Assembly (NCBI GenBank): GCA_964030475.1
Contig: CAXIPT010000003.1
Coordinates: forward strand, 1,907,058 to 1,971,057
Length of the DNA: 64,000 nt
From: Tethya wilhelma
Lineage: Eukaryota; Porifera; Demospongiae; Tethyida; Tethyidae
Reading direction: 5' to 3'
Part shown: positions 36,501-43,503 of the stretch, one piece after another
Numbering within the stretch: the stretch's first letter is position 1
Layout of the letters: every line of letters starts with the position of its first letter
Made by a program: the position numbers and the translations under genes
Notes under the pieces: model-generated
What the model saw: only the letters and a program-made list of their open reading frames with translations
Databases searched by the model: none
What the model was told of the DNA's origin: nothing

Positions 36501-39393
36501 CAGTATAATGTGTGATATACATTATAATTATACAATTATTGTTGTATGATCTGTGTATGTAAGCATTCAAGCATGCAATGGGGTGAATTCCACTATTAAT
36601 AAAAGTAACTATTTGAGATGGAGGAGTCTAACACTGTCTAAATTTGCTGAGTCACGGCTACCGTAAATCTTCTAAAAATTCGGCGCAAAAAAATTAAATA
36701 CGTTTGAGCTTTGCCGAATTTTTAGAGATTATTCATCGCATGTGCAACGTGCGCATGCTCAATTGCATATGTTAGTATATATACACATGACGACCTTTGC
36801 CGAAAAATTAGAGGTAAATTCAATAAATCTGGTAAAGGGTGCCGAATAATAAGAGGTGACGAATTTTTAGAAGATCTACGGTATTTGCTTGCTATACCTG
36901 ATACAACCCCTATACATGTGGTGATATAATTCAAATGCAATGAACGACTTAATTCAAATTGGCAACTCTGTGAGACATGCAGCCCATTCCTATACTGTAC
37001 GTAATACCATATGGTATGATACTTATGTCAAACCCCATATAAAGTTTGTGCATGTGCATTTAGTCTACTCTAGCATATTGTGCATGTGCATGGCTACTTC
37101 TCAGACTTTTTGTATATAGGGACTAACCAATCTCTGTGAGTTTCCATACTAAAGTGTAGAAAAAAAGTGAATGAACAAGTAGTAAAATTTTTATAAAAAT
37201 AAACAGTGTTGGAATGGGTAGTGCTTTCAACAGTATTGAAACAAGGCGTGTCTCAATTTCGGCACATGATTATAATTATGTATATGAATTTTCAAGCTTA
37301 AATGTTACTATTATGTGTATGAGTGCTAGTAATATTGCTATTGTATATAAAGTTCAATGAGATCTAGTGGAATATCGGTGTCAAGGCCACCATTAACTAC
37401 ACACAGGCGTAGTTCGATATCATCAGTTGTAGGGTTGGGTAAGTCCTTTGCAAACCATGGAGGGTTGTTGAACTGACAGCACGTGCTAGCGGATGAACAG
37501 CCCTGTCCATCCCAGAGGGGATCATCTGGATAGAATACTCCGCTAATGCCGCCTAAGTCTCTATCTGTGCCACTCTCACAGAAGTAGTTATCACCAACAA
37601 ATCGAGGATAGCCATAAGTTGATCCATCACAAGGACAAACAAAGTTATAATTAATATTATCGATTCTTTCAGTGATTCCAGCTGCAAAGGTCCAGATGTG
37701 TTGTCGTTCACCATCAGGTCCATGAGTCAGACTCACACCATCAACATATCGATCGTTGAGTGAACTTGACTCATAAAATGCCAGAGTTGATCCAACTTGA
37801 TATCCTCTGATCCTCCCACAGACTCTGCTGTACTCAAAACCTCCAACACTGAATTTTGTAGAGGAACAGCTACTAGATCCAAAGTGAGCTCGTCCACATG
37901 TCCTCTTGGAGTGTGAAGTCAGGTTGAGTCCAGGAGGACAGTTGTAACTGGTATCAGTCATGTCAATGAACACCACTTGCCTCCATCCCTGTGTGCCATT
38001 GCAAGTGTACAATAGTTCATCTGTAGTTGTAGCCATGCTCTGTGGCAGAGTTATATCTTTTGTTGTTGGTGAGGGAGTAATCTCTTCTGTTGTTGGTGAG
38101 GGAGTGATCTCTTCTGGTGTTGGCGAGGGAGTGATCTCTTCTATTGTTGGTGAGGGAGTGATATCTTCTGGTGTTGGTGAGGGAGTGATCTGTTCTGGTG
38201 TTGGCGAGTGAGTGATCTCTTGTTTTGTTTCCATCACAATAGTTGAAGGATCTTTACTGGTCTTTGGTGATTGTGCTGTTGTCTCAGGTAGTTCTTCAAT
38301 CAGTGGTCCAATATTCTGGTTTATTTTAAACTTAACTTTCTCAATCTCATTGATATTTGGACACCCATCTTCCAAGGGTTGAGGCTCATACTTTTCAGCT
38401 GCTGCTGCACTGACTTTAAAGTTCCCATCACTAGTAGTGATGACTAGAACTAGACTGACTGTGAATACTAGCTCTGAATATGTTGGAAATTTCATCTCTT
38501 ACTCAATTAATTAACCTTGTCAAGATTTGCTATGTTATATATTCAACTATACCTAAGTGTACTTGCATGTGCACATTACAATTATTGTTGTATGATCTGT
38601 GTATGTAAGCGTTCAAGCATGCAATGGGATGAATTCCACTATTAATAAAGGTAACTGTTTTGAGATGGAGGAGTGTGATACTGTCTGTGCTGAATCAGCT
38701 ATTTGCTTACTATACTTGATATACCACATGTGCTAATATAATTCAAATGCAATAACTCTAAAAAGTACTGTACGTATTAATCTAGCGCAGTTTGACATAA
38801 ATTTTATTATTATTGTAGTAAAACACGCCACCAGGAGGTGCAAATAGGGGAGGGGGACAACACATATATTGAAACAAGCTGAACAGAAGAAAGCAAAACA
38901 AAAACAAAAATGCGTATTCAGCAACAATTATTTATCATATTACTTTTGTTCATATAATCATACAGGTTAGTACCACTACATCCAGCGGTTGTACAAGATC
39001 ATTTACGGGTACAAGTGCAGCTGCTCCTCTCGTTGCTGGGATAATTGCTCTAGTTCTGGAAGCAAAGTGAGTGCACAATGTGTTAATTTGTATGCAATGC
39101 AAGAATGTAAACCTAGTATAACCTTCACCATGCACTTAGTTTGCTTTAGAAGACAACTGAGGAGAGCATAATAGTTTTGCTAATGTATTGTATGCATGCT
39201 GCTATAATAAAGTGTCCATGGAATGCACAACTATAATGCTATAGCAATGCATACACAACTACATTGTGCTTGAACATGATAAACAGAGCCTTATATGTAA
39301 ATATGCTTTAGCATTGCACATTTTGACAGTTGAATATCGAATATAACTGAGCATTACACCACTAAAACTCATCTGTATCTACACAGCATAGCA

Positions 39394-39432
<39 letters not shown>

Positions 39433-41403
39433 CCTTTTTCCCTCAATCACTCATGCAGTCCCACTCTCACTTGGCGAGATGTTCAATACCTCATTGTCTA
39501 CACCTCTGACCCCTATCCATTCCTCTCTCAATCTGGATGGAACACCAATGGAGCTGGTCTGCTTGTCAGTGATCATTTTGGCTATGGAGCCATCGATGCT
39601 GAAGCTATGGTGACCCGAGCTCAGCACTGGATTAATGTGCCAGAACAAAAGTCATGTTCCATTACCCCCAATAGTAACAATCACGGGTAAGTATAGCATG
39701 TGTTTATTATAGATTTGAAACTATCGTGCAATTCACACATTTGTACGTCCAAGTACAACACCATGAAAATAATTCTTACCATTACAAGCAATTCCAAGCT
39801 TATAAAAGAATTAATAAACATAAACTAATGTACAATTCTTCTATTTGATTCCAAATCTTCTCACTCCTCTACATGCACTTGCAGCTATGCCAGCAATGGT
39901 TCCCCTCTCTCTCTGTGGTTCACAGCCAACAACTGCAAGGTTACTTTCCTCGAGCATGTTGTGGTGCAGATGACCATCGACATTATCGTTCAAGATGGCT
40001 ACTATTACTACTACAATGATGCTGCTTCAAATGGCAATGTCTTCAACCACAAAGGAGCCCGTCGAGGTGATCTTTATATCGAGCTCTACTCACCCGCTGG
40101 CACAAGGTCAATTCTTCTTCCTCAACGAAAGAAAGACTTTCTAAATACCGAAGGCTACTACAACTGGCCGTTCACGAGCGTCCTCCATTGGGGCGAAGAT
40201 CCTTCCGGTTATTGGGAGATTCGAATTCACTTCTCTTCAAACTCTGGCTACGCTAAAGTCACCGTTGGATGGAACACCAATGGAGCTGGTCTGCTTGTCA
40301 GTGATCATTTTGGCTATGGAGCCATCGATGCTGAAGCTATGGTGACCCGAGCTCAGCACTGGATTAATGTGCCAGAACAAAAGTCATGTTCCATTACCCC
40401 CAATAGTAACAATCACGGGTAAGTATAGCATGTGTTTATTATAGATTTGAAACTATCGTGCAATTCACACATTTGTACGTCCAAGTACAACACCATGAAA
40501 ATAATTCTTACCATTACAAGCAATTCCAAGCTTATAAAAGAATTAATAAACATAAACTAATGTACAATTCTTCTATTTGATTCCAAATCTTCTCACTCCT
40601 CTACATGCACTTGCAGCTATGCCAGCAATGGTTCCCCTCTCTCTCTGTGGTTCACAGCCAACAACTGCAAGGTTACTTTCCTCGAGCATGTTGTGGTGCA
40701 GATGACCATCGACATTATCGTTCAAGATGGCTACTATTACTACTACAATGATGCTGCTTCAAATGGCAATGTCTTCAACCACAAAGGAGCCCGTCGAGGT
40801 GATCTTTATATCGAGCTCTACTCACCCGCTGGCACAAGGTCAATTCTTCTTCCTCAACGAAAGAAAGACTTTCTAAATACCGAAGGCTACTACAACTGGC
40901 CGTTCACGAGCGTCCTCCATTGGGGCGAAGATCCTTCCGGTTATTGGGAGATTCGAATTCACTTCTCTTCAAACTCTGGCTACGCTAAAGTCACCGGAAC
41001 GACAGTTGCTCTGTACGGGACTCAGTATATGCCGGATAGTGTGAGTCGTATACCGAAAGAGTGTAGTCAGGAGTGTTCAGGTGGGTGTGCAGCAGATGGC
41101 GAAGGATTTTGCGATTCGTGCCGAAAGCTACGAGTGCCCGGTAGCCTCAAGTGTGTGAGTTCTTGTCCAAAGTTCGAAAGGAGTAACGGAACTGATAGCG
41201 AAGATGGGAATGATGCTACAGATGTGTGTGTGGTGGGGGGATACTGCGTTGAATGCAGTCCGGCCAGTCGCCTTCCCATGTCAAGGATGCTGATGATTGC
41301 TATCGGTGCTGTGTGTGTGGCTACAGTGGTAGCAGTTCTTGGTGTTGGGCTGTTTGTGTGGTTCAAAATGTTTAAGCCGCGTAGAGAATACATAACAATA
41401 TAA
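22349..41403 (+). CDS. Furin-like proprotein convertase (type I membrane)
   Basis: A calcium-dependent subtilisin-like protease of the secretory pathway. Exons: 22349-22651 signal and prodomain start (DSWVVEIEGGSREEANELA), 29671-29843 (IYSSSWGPPDNGYLVEGP), 30448-30660 (GSIWVWASGNGG, with the oxyanion Asn), 38966-39066 (SFTGTSAAAPLVAGIIAL, with the catalytic Ser), 39459-39686, 39885-40418 and 40617-41403. The P domain (GDLYIELYSPAGTRS, HWGEDPSGYWEI) is followed by a Cys-rich segment, a membrane span (MLMIAIGAVCVATVVAVLGV) and a short tail ending REYITI. The exons for the rest of the prodomain and the catalytic Asp and His were not found between 22652 and 29670; the N at 28234 may hide sequence. 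A perfect 732-bp tandem duplication inserts a second P domain in frame. Six or more unrelated genes or fragments lie in the introns. Confidence 0.85.
22836..22916. repeat. (GT)n microsatellite
   Basis: About 80 bases of GT follow a short CT tract and a single N at 22835. It marks the left boundary of the second NDUFA13 copy, as a (GT)n tract also does at copy 1, so the tract may have served as the duplication breakpoint. Confidence 0.95.
23752..24141 (+). pseudogene. 5' duplicate of NDUFA13 (exons 1-2 only)
   Basis: Exons 23752-23921 and 24070-24141 are intact and encode the same amino acids as the first two exons of the full gene. Four base differences are visible across the two exons, all synonymous (Leu, Asn, Gln, Glu codons). 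Exon 3, which carries the conserved KDVPGW segment, is absent: homology stops near 24840, before a Helitron-like insertion. The copy lies within the first intron of the convertase in the same orientation. It is either a truncated duplicate or an assembly artefact. Confidence 0.8.
24906..25712 (+). mobile_element. Helitron-like fragment: terminus plus N-terminal ORF
   Basis: A repeat with a GC hairpin (GGGGCGAGCCTGAGCGAGCC), also seen at 1-95, precedes an intact ORF at 25071-25712 (213 residues). The ORF has a charged coiled region with ERRQRETTPQR-type repeats (the 60-base unit at about 25270 is tandemly repeated), then a Cys-rich module (CSTCLEQF, CRKCYQ) and the phrase NNVDPGPVPPQL. Charged repeats followed by a Cys-rich block and a DPGPVP phrase are typical of the N terminus of Helitron Rep-helicase proteins. 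No HUH endonuclease or helicase follows, so it is a truncated remnant. Confidence 0.6.
25713..26205. other. Spacer downstream of the Delta-like gene
   Basis: It should contain any further 3' exons of the Delta-like gene, such as the transmembrane region, but none was recognised on the minus strand. A short direct repeat (GGTTCTTGGTTTCTCATCACTT) spans 26149-26205, next to the apparent last donor. Confidence 0.4.
26206..27520 (-). CDS. Delta-like Notch ligand, 3' incomplete
   Basis: Exons: 27470-27520 signal peptide (MANLAVRWTGFISLLFM), 27038-27391 and 26206-26926, with GT-AG borders in phase. The intron 26927-27037 has no stop and a length divisible by three, so it can be misread as coding. 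The N-terminal region (NGDYELEVEFFRFDNPNQRC) resembles the Notch-ligand MNNL domain. A short DSL-like module follows (FRVACAENYYGPDC), with only part of the usual DSL cysteines, then four EGF repeats (first ends CDPGFTGEFC, last EGFSGENC). The ectodomain likely binds Notch on a neighbouring cell. Reading stops at TGA in GTAAGTGA, which is also a good donor, so membrane and tail exons probably existed but were not found before the Helitron-like insertion. Sponges are known to carry several Delta-like genes. Confidence 0.75.
27996..28233 (-). CDS. Receptor cytoplasmic-tail exon, cut by an N
   Basis: A terminal exon on the minus strand encodes spaced tyrosines in the order IYADI, MYADV and VYATL, followed by a Ser/charged region ending CYQEPA. 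The spacing is reminiscent of ITAM/ITIM-type signalling tails. The exon meets an N at 28234; beyond it the sequence reads as plus-strand exons. The transmembrane and ectodomain exons of this receptor are therefore not in the window, and the N may be a false join. Confidence 0.55.
28284..28972 (+). CDS. Unassigned plus-strand exons (basic, Ser-rich protein)
   Basis: Three candidate exons: about 28284-28346, about 28429-28495 and about 28627-28969 (before a GTAAGTG donor). The last encodes a basic region (KPKPEKRVRRRSSWKEKD) followed by PNWLRRKKDQSRRAG and SIEDLFCQFSKRASANLS. GC content and codon use look coding. I do not recognise the family. It does not match any convertase domain, so it probably belongs to another gene interrupted at the N at 28234. 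Confidence 0.45.
29359..29567. mobile_element. MITE, Tc1/mariner-pogo type, 209 bp
   Basis: Terminal inverted repeats begin CAGTGAAACCTCCGA and end TCGGAGGTTTCACTG, flanked by TA on both sides. CAGTGAAACC-type ends and a TA target duplication are characteristic of pogo/Tigger-like elements. No transposase is present. It lies just upstream of a convertase exon. Confidence 0.85.
30674..30868. mobile_element. MITE, CCGTATAGCGGGAAA family, 195 bp
   Basis: The inverted ends are CCGTATAGCGGGAAATTTTCG and CGAAAATTTCCCGCTATACAG, flanked by TA. It sits 13 bases after the donor of the convertase exon ending at 30660. Relatives lie at 12922-13119 and 54615-54829. Confidence 0.85.
31134..32186 (-). CDS. 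Secreted mucin-like protein, conserved Cys-rich domain, copy 1
   Basis: A single-exon gene of 350 residues. The signal peptide is MNLFTACLVLVITTSAG (ATG at 32186; an in-frame GTG two codons upstream is not needed). A variable Thr-rich linker (TTAQETTLIPTEQ) leads to a conserved C-terminal domain of about 230 residues. Landmarks: NCPPGLQL, RTCGRAHSNRQDCSST, RVCGRIRGYQFGS, YVDGVSLTHGPDGERQHIWT, YFCESGTTRDWG, CCQFNNPPWF, ending LELIEVYIQ. I know this domain only as an unnamed Cys-rich module in sponge, cnidarian and lancelet predictions; its function is unknown. There are 13 or more cysteines and no membrane span, so it is probably secreted. Confidence 0.85.
   Translation of the reverse strand: MNLFTACLVLVITTSAGNFKVSATAAEKYSLYKPRLINGGCQNFQALEILVHISPLLDQLSGNTAPSHTTDEDTQTTTAQETTLIPTEQVSTIATEQDTTLIPTELITKQSMATTTEEPLDICGDATLGWKQVVFINMTDDSYNCPPGLQLTSHSKRTCGRAHSNRQDCSSTIFSVNGSEYSRVCGRIRGYQFGSTLAFRGHLQHFHSLNNQYVDGVSLTHGPDGERQHIWTFAAGVTEGENVNELSPCPCDSNTLASSPHFIGDDYFCESGTTRDWGIQGFHGEFFPDDSLWDGQGCSSTSTCCQFNNPPWFTKDLPNPTTDNIELRLCLHNIHFDSDVPLELIEVYIQ
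32187..33757. other. Spacer with a MITE-like repeat
   Basis: AT-rich. About 33150-33368 is a repeat (ATTTGGACTTTGACTGTCAA) whose relative lies at 29210-29280. A (CA)n tract is at 33468-33520. At 33600-33690 is a decayed piece of the fold-back family (GTGTAGGAATG). No gene was seen. Confidence 0.55.
33758..34882 (-). CDS. Secreted mucin-like protein, conserved Cys-rich domain, copy 2
   Basis: A single-exon gene of 374 residues starting MLAFTACLVLVITG. The variable linker has TEQETT repeats. The C-terminal domain keeps the family landmarks: RTCGRAHSNRQDCSST, RVCGRIRAYQFGD, YVDGVSLTHGPDGDRQHIWT and CCQFNNPPWFTKDLP. It ends LELIELYIQK. It differs most from the others in the stretch before the YFCES motif (SILWEEFVFKQNLCPCD). 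The N-terminal half is better conserved with copy 1 than with copies 3 and 4. Function unknown. Confidence 0.85.
   Translation of the reverse strand: MLAFTACLVLVITGTVNFKLSAAVAETYQPQFFENECPNIKTELELENVKREIRILHKIEPLIERLSEKTAQLSPTTNEDFQTIAIRTEQEITATEQEITPGPTVQETTPTEQETTPTEQVTTHLSTTDTELTTNEQSMATTTEESPNSCGTSEWRRVAFIDMTDTSHNCPPGLQLTSHSKRTCGRAHSNRQDCSSTTFRVGGAEYSRVCGRIRAYQFGDIRAFRGYHDFFHSLNAQYVDGVSLTHGPDGDRQHIWTFAAGSILWEEFVFKQNLCPCDGSIFEPPSFMGDDYFCESSTLGDGVEDYEVFFPNNTFWDGHGCLSNSTCCQFNNPPWFTKDLPKPTTDDIELRLCSYLGASSSDIPLELIELYIQK
35136..36374 (-). CDS. Secreted mucin-like protein, conserved Cys-rich domain, copy 3
   Basis: A single-exon gene of 412 residues, the longest of the four because its linker has about ten (S/F)-P-T-T-E-(E/K/V)-T-T units. 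The signal peptide begins MKFQTINSELVFTVSLVLVI. The C-terminal domain has CNGTQGWRQVVFINM, RTCGRAHSNRQDCSST, RVCGRLRGYQFGS and CCQFNNPPWFAKDLS, and ends LDLIELYIQ. Linker length polymorphism is likely, given the repeat. It shares a conserved upstream block (36531-36655) with copy 4, suggesting common regulation. Confidence 0.85.
   Translation of the reverse strand: MKFQTINSELVFTVSLVLVIIGNFKVSAAAAEQYETPSMQDGCPNISEIENVKLEIVSNIGPLIEGLSKTTTQSPMTDEDPQTISMKTEQETTPFPTTEETASTVETTFFPTTQEITPFLMTEETTALPTTEETTSLPTTEKTTLFPTTEVTTVFSATEQETTISPTTDGTTTGQSMATTTEEPLYTCNGTQGWRQVVFINMIDTSYNCPPGLNLTSYSKRTCGRAHSNRQDCSSTTFSVGGSEYSRVCGRLRGYQFGSTLSFAGYHSYSHPFDGQYVDGVSLTHGPDGERQHIWTFAAGITEKVNSINYHFVCPCDWPTFGSPPFVGNDYFCESGTNRDFGGINGVFYPDDSLWNGQDCSSTSTCCQFNNPPWFAKDLSNPTTDDIELRLCVANGALDTDVPLDLIELYIQ
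36531..36655 (-). promoter_or_regulatory. Conserved upstream block of copies 3 and 4
   Basis: This stretch, about 160 bases upstream of copy 3, is nearly identical to 38577-38695 upstream of copy 4 (shared string CATTCAAGCATGCAATGGGG allowing one change; also TTCCACTATTAATAAA). It may hold shared promoter elements or simply reflect recent duplication. Confidence 0.45.
36662..36893. mobile_element. MITE, CCGTAAATCTTCTAAAAATTCG family
   Basis: The inverted ends are CCGTAAATCTTCTAAAAATTCG-like and CGAATTTTTAGAAGATCTACGG, flanked by TA. The matching spacer upstream of copy 4 (near 38700, CAGCTATTTGCTTACTATAC) lacks it and forms an empty site. The element thus inserted after copies 3 and 4 diverged, or was never in copy 4. 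Confidence 0.85.
37338..38495 (-). CDS. Secreted mucin-like protein, conserved Cys-rich domain, copy 4
   Basis: A single-exon gene of 385 residues with signal peptide MKFPTYSELVFTVSLVLVIT. The linker contains about six near-perfect ITPSPTxE(E/D) units, a different repeat unit from copy 3. The C-terminal domain is close to copy 3 (CNGTQGWRQVVFIDM, RVCGRIRGYQVGS, CCQFNNPPWFAKDLP), but the conserved HSNRQDC is HFGSSSC here. It ends LDLIELYIQ. Like its three neighbours it lies on the minus strand inside one convertase intron. Function unknown. Confidence 0.85.
   Translation of the reverse strand: MKFPTYSELVFTVSLVLVITTSDGNFKVSAAAAEKYEPQPLEDGCPNINEIEKVKFKINQNIGPLIEELPETTAQSPKTSKDPSTIVMETKQEITHSPTPEQITPSPTPEDITPSPTIEEITPSPTPEEITPSPTTEEITPSPTTKDITLPQSMATTTDELLYTCNGTQGWRQVVFIDMTDTSYNCPPGLNLTSHSKRTCGRAHFGSSSCSSTKFSVGGFEYSRVCGRIRGYQVGSTLAFYESSSLNDRYVDGVSLTHGPDGERQHIWTFAAGITERIDNINYNFVCPCDGSTYGYPRFVGDNYFCESGTDRDLGGISGVFYPDDPLWDGQGCSSASTCCQFNNPPWFAKDLPNPTTDDIELRLCVVNGGLDTDIPLDLIELYIQ
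39535..40998 (+). repeat. Perfect 732-bp tandem duplication in the convertase
   Basis: The unit starting at TGGATGGAACACCAATGG (39534) recurs at 40266, exactly 732 bases on. It covers the end of one exon, a whole 198-base intron and most of the P-domain exon. Both copies, introns included, appear identical by eye. The junction (GTCACCGTTGGATGG) keeps the frame because 732 is divisible by three, so the model encodes two P domains. Confidence 0.95.
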
Positions 41404-41857
41404 AACTCGATCACAAGCTAAAAAGCCTTAATTTACATGTTAACAGTCACTCGTGTATAGGCTAACAGTAATGAATTGTACTCAGAGTCATTTTACCTTA
41501 TCAATTGTACACATACATAGCATTGTTGTACACACTTACATATTTGCAAAATGTAATGTATAATGTTAGCATGATGACTGTGCAGATATTCTCACAATCA
41601 TACATTTGTATATCATTTTACTATACTAATAATATATAGGTATGCACATGTATATCAATACCTACAATAACATTATTGTTTATTATGACATTGTTGTACA
41701 TACATCATACTGTCTTTTCACCCATAATATGGTTCGTTATACGTATATGTATCGCTAAGATCAACTATACAGTTCTTGCTAAGAGTCACAATAAAGACAT
41801 ATTTACATGGCTATAATATTCTGTATAATATTTATCATTAATATTTCGACTATTGTT
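41404..41857. other. Convertase 3' flank
   Basis: AT-rich 3' UTR-like sequence. AATAAA near 41791 (in CACAATAAAGAC) is a candidate polyadenylation signal. The ADP-ribosyltransferase gene on the other strand ends at 41858, so the two genes converge. Confidence 0.5.
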
Positions 41858-43041
41858 TTAGGGATAAATAGGGTACACGCTGACTGCAGTCGATTTCCAT
41901 CCACCACCACTGCTAAAGACATCGGCATCAGCATACCCCACATCATTTATCGTCTGAGTCGTGCCTACCACTTTTATATCACTGCTTTGCTTCTTCCAGA
42001 CTGCACTGACCTCCCCGTCTGTAAACGTCTGGTTGACAATCACTGGTCCAGTTGCTTCCAATCTCACTGCAAAGCTTTGAAAGAATTTAACACTGTCACA
42101 GTTGCTACAGTCAACTTGGAGTAGATCTAAATCCGTATTCGTACCAGCCGCAACTTTGCAACACTCTGGACTATAGTAGTGATGCTCACCAATAAAGAAA
42201 GTGCTTGTCTTACTGACCCAGGGTACAGTCGTATATTATAAAAAGGTTGCTGAGAGAATATGTTCCAAATCAGCCCCATTGTTGGTTGAGCAACAGATTG
42301 TTCATAAGGATGTAAAACAGAGCATGTTGTGCTGGCATTAGTAAGACCAACTTGCTTAAAATTTGTAGAATCTGAACGAGTGCAAACTGAAAAGCAGGCT
42401 GTAAGAGAACGTAAAGCACTTCGTAGAAGCCAGTTGTTTCTTGGCGCTTGTCCCCTTACTGGGTATGGGTTTGGATTCCCAGACGTTTGTGCATCAACAT
42501 ATCCATTATTGTTCTCAGTACGTAAAAGAGGCACGTGTCCATGTTCATCAGGCCTTCTATACACAGCCACCCGTTGAACTTGATTGCCTGAAATACATAC
42601 TGTTTCGTGCTAGCCACTCCAACTGATATTGGTATTTATCAGCCAATGCTTGGTAGCCAACATCTTGAGTTGTGTGATAGGCATTGATCAGGGATTGATA
42701 ACAATCGTAGAAATTGTTTGTAGCTCGTATTCTGTATACACATAAAACTCGTTCCTATCTCTGTTAACGACTGAGCGATCCCTTCCCCAATTTATAGCAA
42801 ATTGCTCACTCTCAGTAGTTGCTACAAATGCGGTATTGCGTTGATTAGTGTATTCTCCACTTACATGGGCCCTTAGATCATCATTGTTTCCAAGAGGCTG
42901 AAATCCATTTCTGAAGATCTCATTTGGAACACGAAAATCAATTCGGTAAACAAAGTTTGGTGGAGCTGCTGCGACAATTGCAGTACAGAACAGGAAAGAG
43001 AACAATGATACCATCACAAGTTTCTCCTTTTTAATAGTCAT
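41858..43041 (-). pseudogene. Pertussis-toxin-S1-like ADP-ribosyltransferase, copy 1, disrupted
   Basis: This is a relative of the bacterial pertussis toxin S1 mono-ADP-ribosyltransferase family. It starts with a eukaryote-style signal peptide (ATG at 43041). Next come the NAD-binding arginine in an R-x-D-x-R segment (FVYRIDFR), the HVSG histidine motif, a glutamate in QLEWLAR at the position of the catalytic Glu, and the family's NPNPY signature. A C-terminal segment of about 100 residues is shared with copy 2. The frame is broken in at least three places compared with copy 2 (near 42.73, 42.59 and 42.22 kb), so it is read as a pseudogene, unless the breaks are sequence errors. No bacterial genes surround it; it lies between sponge-type genes. 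Confidence 0.75.
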
Positions 43042-43056
43042 GTATTTACTGACCAA

Positions 43057-43503
43057 TGTAGAGCTGCCTCGTACCGGGCTAGACTAGACTATAGCGAACG
43101 AGTGCGCATGCGCTGTATACGCTTAATTTTAACCCATTCATTCCTGCTCTACACGCACATCGCGCGCTGATCGACCAATCGGATAACTCAGTATAGCCAG
43201 TGGTAAGTGAGTTTGCCCATTCCTGTATACACTGACAATTTCCTCTATCATTAGAACAAAAATCGTATTGGTATAACCGCTCTACTAAAATAGTTTTATT
43301 GAAAATAGGTAGCTTAATTTACAGGAATATAAACCAAGTTACAATAGCTAACTTCTAGGCAAAAATCTACAAGTCTACTAAACTGATAACAATTATACTA
43401 CAAAAATAGCTATTGATATAATAAGTTCTAACAATGATTCGCTGATTATTTGTGTCACACAATCCTCAGTGATAACTAAATTACCAAGCTTGATATATTG
43501 CGC
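43057..43503. other. Spacer between the two ADP-ribosyltransferase copies
   Basis: AT-rich sequence with a short GC-richer stretch at 43080-43170. It should hold the copy 1 promoter and the copy 2 3' end. No other gene was seen. Confidence 0.4.
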
